NCBI GenBank assembly: GCA_964589725.1
Contig: CAZPUJ010000622.1
Coordinates: forward strand, 1-6,101
Length of the DNA: 6,101 nucleotides
Source: CAYSHJ01 sp964589725
GTDB taxonomy: Bacteria > Planctomycetota > Planctomycetia > Planctomycetales > Planctomycetaceae
Direction: 5' to 3'
Both the position numbers and the translations under genes were made by a program. Under the pieces are notes generated by a model. The model was not told the origin of the DNA. It saw only the letters and a program-made list of their open reading frames with translations, and searched no databases. Every line of letters begins with the position of its first letter. Position 1 is the stretch's first letter. Of the stretch, positions 1-5,980 are shown piece after piece.

Positions 1-486
1 GGCCTCGGCAACGACACGGCTCGCGGCAACGATGGCAACGATACCATTTCCGGTGACGGGGGCGACGACTCACTGCTGGGTGATACCGCTCTGGATAGTA
101 TCAGCGGTGGTGACGGCAACGACCACATCGACGGCGGCCGTAACGACGACTTCCTCAACGGTGGCGCCGGCAACGACAGCATCTGCGGCGATCATGGCAA
201 CGACGCGATCCTGGGAGGCGCGGGCGACGACACAATCAACGGCGGTGACGGTGACGATGTCATTAGTGGTCAGTCGAACAACGACTTGCTGGCCGGCGGC
301 GACGGCGACGACACAGTCAACGGTGGTGTTGGCAACGACATCATCACGGGCGGTGACGGCGATGACTCGCTGCTTGGCGGCGACGGCAACGACGTCGTCC
401 TGGGTGACCAAGGTGACGACCTGGTCAACGGACAAATTGCGACCGACACATTGGCCGGTGGCCAAGGCGATGACACCATTATCGCG
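1..486 (+). repeat. 18 tandem 27-bp (nonapeptide) RTX repeats
   Basis: Eighteen coding repeats of 27 bp run without any insertion or deletion. Typical units are GDGDDTVNG (unit 12, 298-324) and GDGNDVVLG (unit 15, 379-405). Units 4 (82-108), 6 (136-162), 11 (271-297) and 17 (433-459) are degenerate in the first half. Units 11 and 17 both start with Q and end in LAG, which hints at an older duplication of about six units. The period also explains the long open frames on the other frames and strand. Confidence 0.93.
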
Positions 487-558
487 GCGGCCGCAGGCGA
501 GATCAACGAGATGTTCGTCTTGAGCTCCGCCCTCCTGGCTGCTCTCGACTGCAATTGA
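1..558 (+). CDS. RTX-type calcium-binding repeat protein, 3' part (N-terminus outside window)
   Basis: The frame is open from base 1 to a TGA at 556-558 (185 residues), so the gene starts upstream of the window. The visible part is 18 back-to-back nonapeptides (bases 1-486, exact 27-bp period) of the RTX/hemolysin type, GGxGxDxUx. Aspartate is kept at position 5 of all 18 units and glycine at position 9 of units 1-17. A 23-residue tail follows, beginning with three alanines and ending in LDCN. In this family each repeat pair binds Ca2+ and folds into a parallel beta-roll outside the cell, usually after export by a type I system; export and calcium binding are inferred here. Units 4, 6, 11 and 17 lack the GxG half and may be weak calcium sites. 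The catalytic or adhesive part, if any, lies upstream, so the exact function is unknown. An internal ATG at 286 is only a methionine start within the repeats. A terminator follows 50 bases after the stop. Confidence 0.93.
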   Translation, partial: GLGNDTARGNDGNDTISGDGGDDSLLGDTALDSISGGDGNDHIDGGRNDDFLNGGAGNDSICGDHGNDAILGGAGDDTINGGDGDDVISGQSNNDLLAGGDGDDTVNGGVGNDIITGGDGDDSLLGGDGNDVVLGDQGDDLVNGQIATDTLAGGQGDDTIIAAAAGEINEMFVLSSALLAALDCN

Positions 559-607
559 TCGGTTCAGGCCAACCGGCCTCCGGAAATCTTTGGGGCACTC
601 ACTAACC

Positions 608-635
608 AGACCCGGCTTCGGCCGGGTCTTTTTTT
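608..635 (+). terminator. Intrinsic terminator of the RTX gene
   Basis: A perfect 9-bp stem (AGACCCGGC at 608-616 with GCCGGGTCT at 621-629) closes on a TTCG loop (617-620). The loop is flanked by C and G, the extra-stable c(UUCG)g arrangement. A run of seven T (629-635) follows directly. It lies 50 bases after the RTX stop codon and separates that gene from the next transcription unit. Confidence 0.93.
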
Positions 636-869
636 ATTCGTGATTTATTGGAAGACAGTCCGTCGACTGGTCTCAGCTCGAACTCTATTGCACTGTCCCG
701 CCGCGCGCATCATACGGACGAAACTGTTTACCGAGAGCAGGCTTGCACTCGCATTTCGGTTCGGTCATGTTATGCCTTATCGGTCAAAGACATTTGTCCG
801 CGAGGCTGATCTGCGTTTGCGTCCGACTTCTGTGGAAACAGCGGTTCAGTAGATTTGGATTGACCGCAC

Positions 870-875
870 GAGGAA
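870..875 (+). promoter_or_regulatory. Ribosome binding site of the propeller gene
   Basis: GAGGAA ends five bases before the ATG at 881. It decides the start: the same frame is open from a TTG at 743, but that start has no ribosome binding site and would bury the signal peptide 46 residues inside the protein. Confidence 0.8.
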
Positions 876-880
876 ACGAC

Positions 881-2146
881 ATGACGCTGGCGTGCCCCCG
901 ACTGATTCCTTGGATGGTTGTGATCTGTAGTGTGAGTCTGCTGGGGTCCGCCGCATGTGCCGAAAACTGGCCGCAGTTTCGCGGACCGTACGGAAACGGG
1001 ATTAGTTCCGAAAAAGGAATTCCCGTTTCCTGGAGTCCGGGCGACTACAAGTGGGATGTCGCGATTGACGGCATTGGTCACGCGGCTCCGATCATTTGGG
1101 GTGACTTCGTGTTCGCGACGTCCGCCGACGCCGAGAATGAGGGGGCGATTCGTTGGCTCGTGTGCCTGGACGTGAAGACTGGTCAGCAACGCTGGTCGCG
1201 CATGATCGGCATGAACCGCAGCAAGAAACATCAATTCAGCAGTTGGGCGTCGAGCACTCCGGCCACCGACGGTGAGCGCGTCTACGTCACGTTTGCAGAC
1301 AAGGAAAGTTACAGCGTCGTCGCGTACGATTTCCAAGGTGAGCTGCTTTGGCGACGCAGTCTTGGTCCCTTCGAAAGTCAACACGGTTTGGGTGTGTCTC
1401 CGATTCTATTCGAGGACATGCTCATCTTGGCCAATGACCAAGATGGACCAAGCGCGGTGGTGGCCCTCGATCGCGCGAACGGAAAGACCCGCTGGGTCTC
1501 GAGTGGGCGCGCGTTCCGCGAGGCTTCGTATTCCACGCCGTTCGTCATTCAAGAACAGGGAATGCCGCCGCTGCTGATCGTCGCCAGTGGAGCGATGGGT
1601 ATCACCGGCCTCGACCCGCGCACGGGGGAACTCCAGTGGCGCACCGAAGAATTCCCGCTGCGAACCGTCGCGTCGCCGGTATATGGAGCGGGGCTGGTCA
1701 TCGCTTCGTGTGGACAAGGGGGCCGCTTCGGCGTGAAGCAGATCGCCGTCGATCCGCGCGAACGCAATGGAAACGGACAAGCGTCTGTCCGCTGGGTGCG
1801 CGAGAAGCTGATCCCGTATGTCCCGACCCCGATCGTGTTCGGCGAGCGGCTCTTCGAATGGAGCGATCAAGGGATCATCACCTGCGTCGATCTCAAGTCG
1901 GGCAAGGATCTGTGGACCAAACGGCTGGGAGGAAATTACTTTGGCTCGCCGTTGTGTATCGATGGTAAAGTGTACGCAGTGGATGAAAGTGGCAAGGTGA
2001 CGGTCGTCGCTGCGGGGCCGGAGTTCCAGGAACTCGGCACTTCGGAACTGGGTGACGCTTCGCATTCGACTCCCGCGGTCGCCGACGGGCGTCTGTTCTT
2101 GCGGACGTTCCATCGGCTCAAATGTCTGGAAGCCAAACGCGAGTGA
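881..2146 (+). CDS. Exported PQQ-like beta-propeller repeat protein
   Basis: The product has 421 residues. Residues 1-27 form a Sec signal peptide: hydrophobic core roughly 9-25, likely cleavage after ACA at residue 27. The cysteine at 26 does not sit in a good lipobox. The mature protein opens with NWPQFRGP (29-36), the hallmark start of a large planctomycete family of PQQ-binding-like propellers related to the BamB fold. Blade motifs of the form [LV]D-x-x-[TS]G-x-x-x-W recur at about 96-105, 149-157, 196-205, 244-253, 290-305 and 336-345. Weaker final strands lie at 379-418, consistent with a seven- or eight-bladed propeller. No PQQ-dehydrogenase catalytic domain or heme motif is present, so a binding or scaffold role in the periplasm is more likely than enzyme activity; the ligand cannot be told. 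The start is fixed by the Shine-Dalgarno at 870-875. The zinc-ribbon gene follows after 92 bases. Confidence 0.9.
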   Translation: MTLACPRLIPWMVVICSVSLLGSAACAENWPQFRGPYGNGISSEKGIPVSWSPGDYKWDVAIDGIGHAAPIIWGDFVFATSADAENEGAIRWLVCLDVKTGQQRWSRMIGMNRSKKHQFSSWASSTPATDGERVYVTFADKESYSVVAYDFQGELLWRRSLGPFESQHGLGVSPILFEDMLILANDQDGPSAVVALDRANGKTRWVSSGRAFREASYSTPFVIQEQGMPPLLIVASGAMGITGLDPRTGELQWRTEEFPLRTVASPVYGAGLVIASCGQGGRFGVKQIAVDPRERNGNGQASVRWVREKLIPYVPTPIVFGERLFEWSDQGIITCVDLKSGKDLWTKRLGGNYFGSPLCIDGKVYAVDESGKVTVVAAGPEFQELGTSELGDASHSTPAVADGRLFLRTFHRLKCLEAKRE

Positions 2147-2238
2147 TTTCTCGGATTCTGAGTTTCCCCCGGCAAAGACCGAGCCTTCAACGGTCAGACG
2201 TCGGAACGGTTTGGGCGGTTTTAGAACGGATCGAGAAC

Positions 2239-2676
2239 ATGGCAAACTGGCCTGGAGGCGCGTGCCCAGCCTGTGGCGAATGGATGCCACCCAATCAGGT
2301 CCGCTGTCGGCAATGCCGCACGGTCCTCAATGAAGATTTGAAACCTGACAGCGTCGAGGTTCCGCAGTTCGTTCAGTTGCAGGAGGTCGACAGCATGGTT
2401 GAAGTCGCCCCATCTGGTTTTTACGTCTTGTGCCCGCACTGTGAAAAAGAACTGCGGATCAATCGCAAGTACATCGGGCAGGGGGTCTCCTGCAAACACT
2501 GCGCGGGATCGTTTCGCTTTGACCTCTCCAGCCCGCAGGTCAAGCCGGTCGGTTTCTATTGCGACTGCCCGCACTGCGAAGAAGAACTCCGCGTTTCCAT
2601 CAAATACCTCGGCCAAAAAGTCGCCTGCAAACTTTGTTCAGGCAAAATCCACTTTGTGCATAGCAAGACCAAGTGA
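2239..2676 (+). CDS. Small protein with three zinc-ribbon (CxxC...CxxC) modules
   Basis: The product has 145 residues and no signal peptide or membrane segment, so it should be cytosolic. It holds three four-cysteine clusters: C9/C12/C23/C26, C65/C68/C85/C88 and C110/C113/C130/C133. Each is a zinc-ribbon-type site. Modules 2 and 3 are an internal duplication: residues 60-94 and 105-139 align without gaps at 21 of 35 identical positions, both with a CPHCE-x-ELR start and a KY-x-GQ centre. C108 is an extra cysteine. The frame is open from an ATG at 2122 inside the previous gene, but the first 39 residues of that longer version are arginine-rich and featureless. I therefore start at the ATG at 2239, just before the first cluster; its ribosome binding site is weak, so the start is not certain. 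Its stop overlaps the next gene's GTG. Function unknown; nucleic-acid or protein binding, or metal handling, are possible. Confidence 0.82.
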   Translation: MANWPGGACPACGEWMPPNQVRCRQCRTVLNEDLKPDSVEVPQFVQLQEVDSMVEVAPSGFYVLCPHCEKELRINRKYIGQGVSCKHCAGSFRFDLSSPQVKPVGFYCDCPHCEEELRVSIKYLGQKVACKLCSGKIHFVHSKTK

Positions 2677-3134
2677 CCTTGGGAGTGCGGTGCTTCAGCG
2701 CCGCTGTTGTATTGATCGTCCTGCCCCACGATGCCGCGGTCTTGCTGATCGCTCACGGCAGTCGACAGCCTGCCGCGAATGATGATCTGCGCCAACTCGC
2801 CGATCTGTTGCGACAACGCTTGCCCGGCTCCGCCGTTGAGATCGCCTATCTCGAACTCGCCGAACCAACGATCCCGCAAGCGGCCGCCGCTTGCGTTCTC
2901 CAAGGTGCCACACGAGTCCTCTTGATGCCGTACTTCCTCTCGGCCGGCCGGCACGTCACCGAAGATCTCAAACGCCATCAAGCCGACTTCGCCTTGAAAT
3001 GGCCGAGCGTGCGTTTCGATCTCTGTTCGCCACTCGGCCTGCACCCGCTGATGCTGGACATCCTCTGCGATCGGCTCGGGCAGGCAGTCGGCAGTGGGCA
3101 ATCGCAAGGCAATACCTCGAACGGCAACGTCTGA
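2673..3134 (+). CDS. cbiX: Sirohydrochlorin chelatase of the short CbiX type (cobalto- or ferrochelatase)
   Basis: The product has 153 residues from the GTG at 2673. Diagnostic parts are LLIAHGSR (24-31), YLELAEP (59-65), MPYFLSAGRHV (85-95) and SPLGLHP (119-125). H28 and H94 are the expected metal-binding histidines of the class II chelatase fold. One such domain matches the short, probably homodimeric CbiX form. The family inserts Co2+ or Fe2+ into sirohydrochlorin in the cytosol, for cobalamin or siroheme; the sequence does not tell which metal. The GTG overlaps the zinc-ribbon stop (GTGA), suggesting translational coupling. The first ~20 residues are not typical, and a TTG at 2712 would give a more usual N-terminus, but neither has a clear ribosome binding site. 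From A138 onward the protein is a low-complexity G/S/Q/N tail made of dispersed-repeat DNA rather than chelatase sequence. No other tetrapyrrole gene is in the window. Confidence 0.87.
   Translation: MTLGVRCFSAAVVLIVLPHDAAVLLIAHGSRQPAANDDLRQLADLLRQRLPGSAVEIAYLELAEPTIPQAAAACVLQGATRVLLMPYFLSAGRHVTEDLKRHQADFALKWPSVRFDLCSPLGLHPLMLDILCDRLGQAVGSGQSQGNTSNGNV
3083..3103 (+). repeat. Degenerate heptad repeat at the 3' end of cbiX
   Basis: Three tandem heptads, GGCAGTC, GGCAGTG and GGCAATC, with a related GC-AAGGC remnant to about 3110. They encode the start of the low-complexity tail of CbiX. The pattern resembles the GGCAGTSGGCAGT tracts that I recall as dispersed repeats in planctomycete genomes, where they give spurious AVGSRQ-like peptides; that link is from memory and untested. 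Confidence 0.55.
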
Positions 3135-3155
3135 CGCATTTGGAGGACGCTTCAA

Positions 3156-3216
3156 ACTAACCCGAAGCGTAAGCGAGGGCAGACGTGACAGGCCCTCGCT
3201 AACGCTTCGGGTTAGT
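3156..3216. repeat. 25-bp inverted repeat, TAACCCGAAGCG family
   Basis: The left arm (3156-3180) and right arm (3192-3216) are reverse complements at 24 of 25 positions. The only mismatch is A3171 against A3201, and the loop is 11 bases (3181-3191). Each arm holds the core CTAACCCGAAGCG followed by GCGAGGGC. This core is a dispersed planctomycete repeat by my recollection; its translations give RSVSEG- and SLTLRVS-like peptides. It lies between the convergent cbiX and hrpB genes, 21 bases after the cbiX stop. It could act as a two-way transcription barrier or mRNA end protector, but neither side has a T-run, so it is not a standard intrinsic terminator. Confidence 0.85.
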
Positions 3217-3244
3217 GTCAGACTCGACCGTGCGAGGCAAAAGA

Positions 3245-5815
3245 TTAAGAATCCTTCTTCCGCCCCGGCCTTCGCTCGGGCGTCGCGGTGAGTGGATCAT
3301 CGGGCCACGCATGCTTCGGGTACCGGCGTCGCAGCTCAGACTTGATCTTCGGATAGGCATTGCTCCAGAAGCTGGCCAAGTCATCGGTGATTTGCTGCGG
3401 GCGATGACTCGGCGCCAGCAAATGCAACAGCACTGAGACTCGACCGTGAGCGACTCGCGGCGTGTCGCACAGGCCGAAGATCTCTTGAATGCGGACGGCT
3501 AGCACGGGTGGACGTCCGACCTCGTACTGCAAGACGATGCGACTGCCGCTGGGAACCGCGATCCGTTCGGGTGCTTCCCGCTCGATCGCTTGCCGCTGCC
3601 GCACGGTCAACGCGTTTTGAATGGTCTCCAGCCACGGAGCCTCTCGCAGTTCCGCGAACGATCGGCACGTCCCTCCAGTTCTTGTGGCCGCGTCAGCAAT
3701 CAAGCTCGGCAACAGCCCTTGAAGTTGAGAGTCATCAAACGCCGGCAGCTCCAACTCCGGCACCACCTCGCGCAGCCAGCGGACTCGCGTGAGATATCGT
3801 CCCGCCGGGGAATCGTCGGTGAGTCGAACACGCTCCCAATTCGCGACCGCGGCATGCGCGAGCATCTTCACCACCGAATCATCCACCGGCAGCGCGGTGG
3901 GAGATTCTTCGAGTACTAAATCGTCCCATCGCACTTGGCGTCGAGCTTGCACTCGCTCGTTGGCCTCATCGAACGAGACCTCAATCGCGATCGTCACTTG
4001 GTCGGCCGGAAGCCAATCTCGCTGGACCGCCGATGCGATACGCACGACAGCTTCACTCGCGCTGTCATCGACGTCCAAGCAGACAAATAACTCGTCATGA
4101 GTCACAGCGCTGCGACCATCCAACCGCACGCCCCGACCACCGACCATGAGACCCCGCCGGCTGTTCGCTTCCCGCCGCTTTGTCAACCGATCCGGAAACG
4201 CCGCCAGAACCGCTTGCAACACCGCCTCCTCCTTTTCTCCCCTTCCCAAGGGGGGGCCGGTGGGGGGGCGACGAGCATTCTCGTCACGAGCCAGCCTCAA
4301 CAACTGATCGCGCACTCGCAACACCGTCTGAGCGCCTCCCCGATGTATCCGCCCAACCGTCGAGTCCACCTCTCCACGAGCTTCGAACGCCTCCAACGCC
4401 TCGACACGGTCCAGTACATCCGACCGACTGTGCCCGTGGGACGAACGGTCCACACCCGTCATTCGCTCAAACGGATCGCGTTCTGCCAGCAACGCCGCGG
4501 CCATCGTGGTCCGTTCCAGACATCCGAGTCGCTCGCCTTCGATCAGCAATCGCCCCAAACGCGGATGCACCGGCAACTCAGTGAGACGCTGTCCCAATTC
4601 TGTCACACGACGATCAGACTCAATCGCTCCGAGCCGTCGCAACAACTCCTCGGCATGTTGAACCGAGACCTCGCGTGGCGGCTCGAACCACGGCAAGGAA
4701 AAGACATCGCGTTCACCCCACGACAGCAACTGCAACACGGGTCCGGCCAGATCGACGCGCCGAATCTCCGGCTCAGTCTGCTCCGGCCTCGCTCGCTGAG
4801 ACGCTTCCGACCACAAACGCACACACACGCCCGGCTGAGTGCGTCCCGCGCGTCCCGCGCGTTGTTCGGCCGACGCGCGCGAGATTGGTGTCAGTTCCAG
4901 CCGATCGAGTCCAGCGTTCGGATCGAACTTCAGTTGTCGGACGAGTCCCGTGTCGACAACCGCCGTGACTCCTTCGACTGTCACGGACGTCTCGGCCACG
5001 TTTGTCGACAAGACGACCTTCCGCCGCGATTGCTTCGAAAGCGCCGCATCCTGTTGCTCCGCAGGCAAATCACCGTGCAGAGGCATCACGGCGAGCTCCC
5101 ATTCCCGCGCGAGCGATTCCAACTCACGAGCCGTCTCGCGAATTTCGCGTAGTCCCGGCAAGAACACCAACACGTCGCCGCTCGTTCGCGGCAACAATCG
5201 TTCGACCGCGCGAACCGTCGCCACCGGCCATGGCGTCGATTCGACACGCGGCTCATACACGATCTCGACCGGATGCAACCGGCCCTCGCTCAGGATGATC
5301 GGACAATCGAGATATTGCGACACCGCCTCCGCACTGAGCGTCGCCGACATCACGACCAACTTCAGATCGGGTCGCACCGTTTCTTGCACTCGCCGAGCCA
5401 TTGCCAGCGACAGATCGGTGTCGAGGCTCCGTTCATGGAACTCGTCGAACACGACCGCCCCGACGCCGTCGAGAAATGGATCGCTCTGAAGCATCCGTAC
5501 CAACGTCCCCTCGGTCACGACGACAATTCGAGATGTCTCCCCCCATTTCCGATCGAACCGCACCTGATAGCCGATCTCCTCCCCCAGCAAACAACCACGC
5601 TCAAACGCCATTCGCCGAGCTGCCGCGCGCGCCGCAACCCGCCTCGGCTCCAGCACGATGATCCGTTTCTCGCACACAAGCCCCGCATCGAAAATTGCCG
5701 GCGGCACGCGGGTTGTCTTGCCGGCACCCGTTGGCGCTTGCAGCACGACGGACGAACACAATCGCAACGCTGCGATGAGTTCCGGCAGAACAGCATCAAT
5801 CGGCAACGGCTCCAT
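3245..5815 (-). CDS. hrpB: ATP-dependent helicase HrpB (DEAH-box family)
   Basis: The product has 856 residues, about the usual length of the family. Helicase motifs appear in order: Walker A APTGAGKTT (27-35, K33), LEPRRVAAR (motif Ia, 55-63), DEFH (124-127), SATL (157-160), LVFLPG (motif IV, 216-221), TNVAETSVT (motif V, 271-279) and QRAGRAGR (motif VI, 318-325). The C-terminal HrpB domain is clear in the last 71 residues, with PRVAHGRV and RRRYPKHAWP. HrpB proteins are cytosolic NTP-dependent nucleic-acid helicases related to HrpA; their substrate is not well established. I chose the ATG at 5815 because GGAG lies five bases before it and because it gives the typical MxPLPIDAVLPEL start; the frame extends to a TTG at 5845. 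A proline/glycine-rich insert with two C7 runs sits at residues 516-528, between the core and the C-terminal part. The gene is convergent with cbiX and has no partner gene on its strand in the window. Confidence 0.96.
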   Translation of the reverse strand: MEPLPIDAVLPELIAALRLCSSVVLQAPTGAGKTTRVPPAIFDAGLVCEKRIIVLEPRRVAARAAARRMAFERGCLLGEEIGYQVRFDRKWGETSRIVVVTEGTLVRMLQSDPFLDGVGAVVFDEFHERSLDTDLSLAMARRVQETVRPDLKLVVMSATLSAEAVSQYLDCPIILSEGRLHPVEIVYEPRVESTPWPVATVRAVERLLPRTSGDVLVFLPGLREIRETARELESLAREWELAVMPLHGDLPAEQQDAALSKQSRRKVVLSTNVAETSVTVEGVTAVVDTGLVRQLKFDPNAGLDRLELTPISRASAEQRAGRAGRTQPGVCVRLWSEASQRARPEQTEPEIRRVDLAGPVLQLLSWGERDVFSLPWFEPPREVSVQHAEELLRRLGAIESDRRVTELGQRLTELPVHPRLGRLLIEGERLGCLERTTMAAALLAERDPFERMTGVDRSSHGHSRSDVLDRVEALEAFEARGEVDSTVGRIHRGGAQTVLRVRDQLLRLARDENARRPPTGPPLGRGEKEEAVLQAVLAAFPDRLTKRREANSRRGLMVGGRGVRLDGRSAVTHDELFVCLDVDDSASEAVVRIASAVQRDWLPADQVTIAIEVSFDEANERVQARRQVRWDDLVLEESPTALPVDDSVVKMLAHAAVANWERVRLTDDSPAGRYLTRVRWLREVVPELELPAFDDSQLQGLLPSLIADAATRTGGTCRSFAELREAPWLETIQNALTVRQRQAIEREAPERIAVPSGSRIVLQYEVGRPPVLAVRIQEIFGLCDTPRVAHGRVSVLLHLLAPSHRPQQITDDLASFWSNAYPKIKSELRRRYPKHAWPDDPLTATPERRPGRKKDS
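4237..4268. repeat. G-run/palindromic low-complexity insert within hrpB
   Basis: On the plus strand CCCCTT-CCC-AAGGGG (4239-4253) is a small palindrome. It runs into seven G (4250-4256), CCGGT, and seven more G (4262-4268). In hrpB it encodes the in-frame peptide PPTGPPLGRGE at about residues 517-527. The block looks like a dispersed planctomycete repeat rather than helicase sequence (inference from its composition and from memory of similar tracts). Confidence 0.6.
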
Positions 5816-5820
5816 CGGCT

Positions 5821-5828
5821 CTCCCTCT
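5821..5828 (-). promoter_or_regulatory. Ribosome binding site of hrpB
   Basis: On the minus strand AGAGGGAG ends five bases before the ATG at 5815. This purine-rich site supports 5815 as the start over the upstream in-frame TTG at 5845, which lacks such a site. Confidence 0.75.
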
Positions 5829-5877
5829 TGGGGCGCATGTTCCAATCAGCCAAGCCGATTCTAGGTGATCAACCATC

Positions 5878-5896
5878 GGAGGCTACGATGCCGTAA
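5878..5896 (+). promoter_or_regulatory. Strong Shine-Dalgarno followed by a two-codon ORF
   Basis: GGAGG (5878-5882), five spacer bases, then ATG CCG TAA (5888-5896). The geometry is that of a real translation start, but the frame closes after two codons and reopens into the lipoprotein-like mini-ORF. It is either a mutated start region or a minimal leader. Confidence 0.35.
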
Positions 5897-5899
5897 CAG

Positions 5900-5980
5900 T
5901 TGATCCGCTTGGCCGCTACTTTGATCGGTATTCCACTGCTCCTCACCGTCGTGAGTTGCAACCGAGCCGTGTTCTCTTAA
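5900..5980 (+). CDS. Candidate mini-ORF shaped like a lipoprotein signal peptide (possibly a remnant)
   Basis: From TTG at 5900 to TAA at 5978-5980 the frame encodes 26 residues: a basic start (MIR), a hydrophobic stretch LAATLIGIPLLLTVV, a lipobox-like VVSC with the cysteine at residue 20, and only six residues after it (NRAVFS). The only good Shine-Dalgarno nearby, GGAGG at 5878-5882, lies five bases before an ATG at 5888 in the same frame, but that frame reads ATG-CCG-TAA and stops. The TTG begins three bases after this stop. Three readings are possible: a broken short lipoprotein gene, reinitiation at the TTG after a two-codon leader, or chance. It is divergent from hrpB. I do not recognise a family. 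Confidence 0.3.
   Translation: MIRLAATLIGIPLLLTVVSCNRAVFS

Larger units (their letters stand above)
559..880. other. Intergenic region between the RTX and propeller genes
   Basis: This 322-base gap holds the terminator at 608-635 and presumably the promoter of the propeller gene. I see no convincing -35/-10 pair. TTGCAC occurs at 688-693 and again at 743-748, but neither has a good TATAAT-like partner at 16-18 bases. An open frame over 640-852 starts inside the tail of the terminator, has no Shine-Dalgarno and no recognisable protein features, so I do not count it as a gene. Confidence 0.6.

Noticed and set aside
32..523. Open frames of 163 (plus) and 131 (minus, 70-465) codons over the RTX repeats
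   Set aside because: The 27-bp period is a multiple of three, so any frame without a stop in one unit stays open through all. The products are threonine/alanine- or valine-rich echoes of the repeat.
1..558. 27-bp tandem repeats as a CRISPR or minisatellite array
   Set aside because: There are no unique spacers between identical repeats; the periodicity is fully explained by RTX nonapeptides in one open frame.
640..852. 70-codon open frame starting GTG at 640
   Set aside because: It starts within the terminator tail, has no ribosome binding site, and its product shows no signal peptide or domain.
743..880. N-terminal extension of the propeller gene from TTG at 743
   Set aside because: It would place 46 unrelated residues before a clean signal peptide; the ATG at 881 has a good Shine-Dalgarno.
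1406..2290. 294-codon open frame on the minus strand opposite the propeller gene
   Set aside because: It is an antisense shadow. The plus strand carries a signal peptide, a ribosome binding site and propeller motifs; the minus frame has none.
3094..3291. 65-codon open frame containing LTRSVSEG and SLTLRVS
   Set aside because: These peptides are accidental translations of the inverted-repeat arms at 3156-3216, a known type of false gene call.
3220..3448. 13-base direct repeat AGACTCGACCGTG at 3220-3232 and 3436-3448
   Set aside because: A match of this length on one strand is only mildly unexpected in 6 kb. The second copy is ordinary hrpB coding sequence, and no longer homology or target-site pattern surrounds either copy.
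4097..5152. 351-codon open frame on the plus strand
   Set aside because: It lies wholly opposite the well-supported hrpB helicase motifs. Its product is rich in R, H, Q, P and S with no domain, as expected from the antisense of a GC-rich gene.
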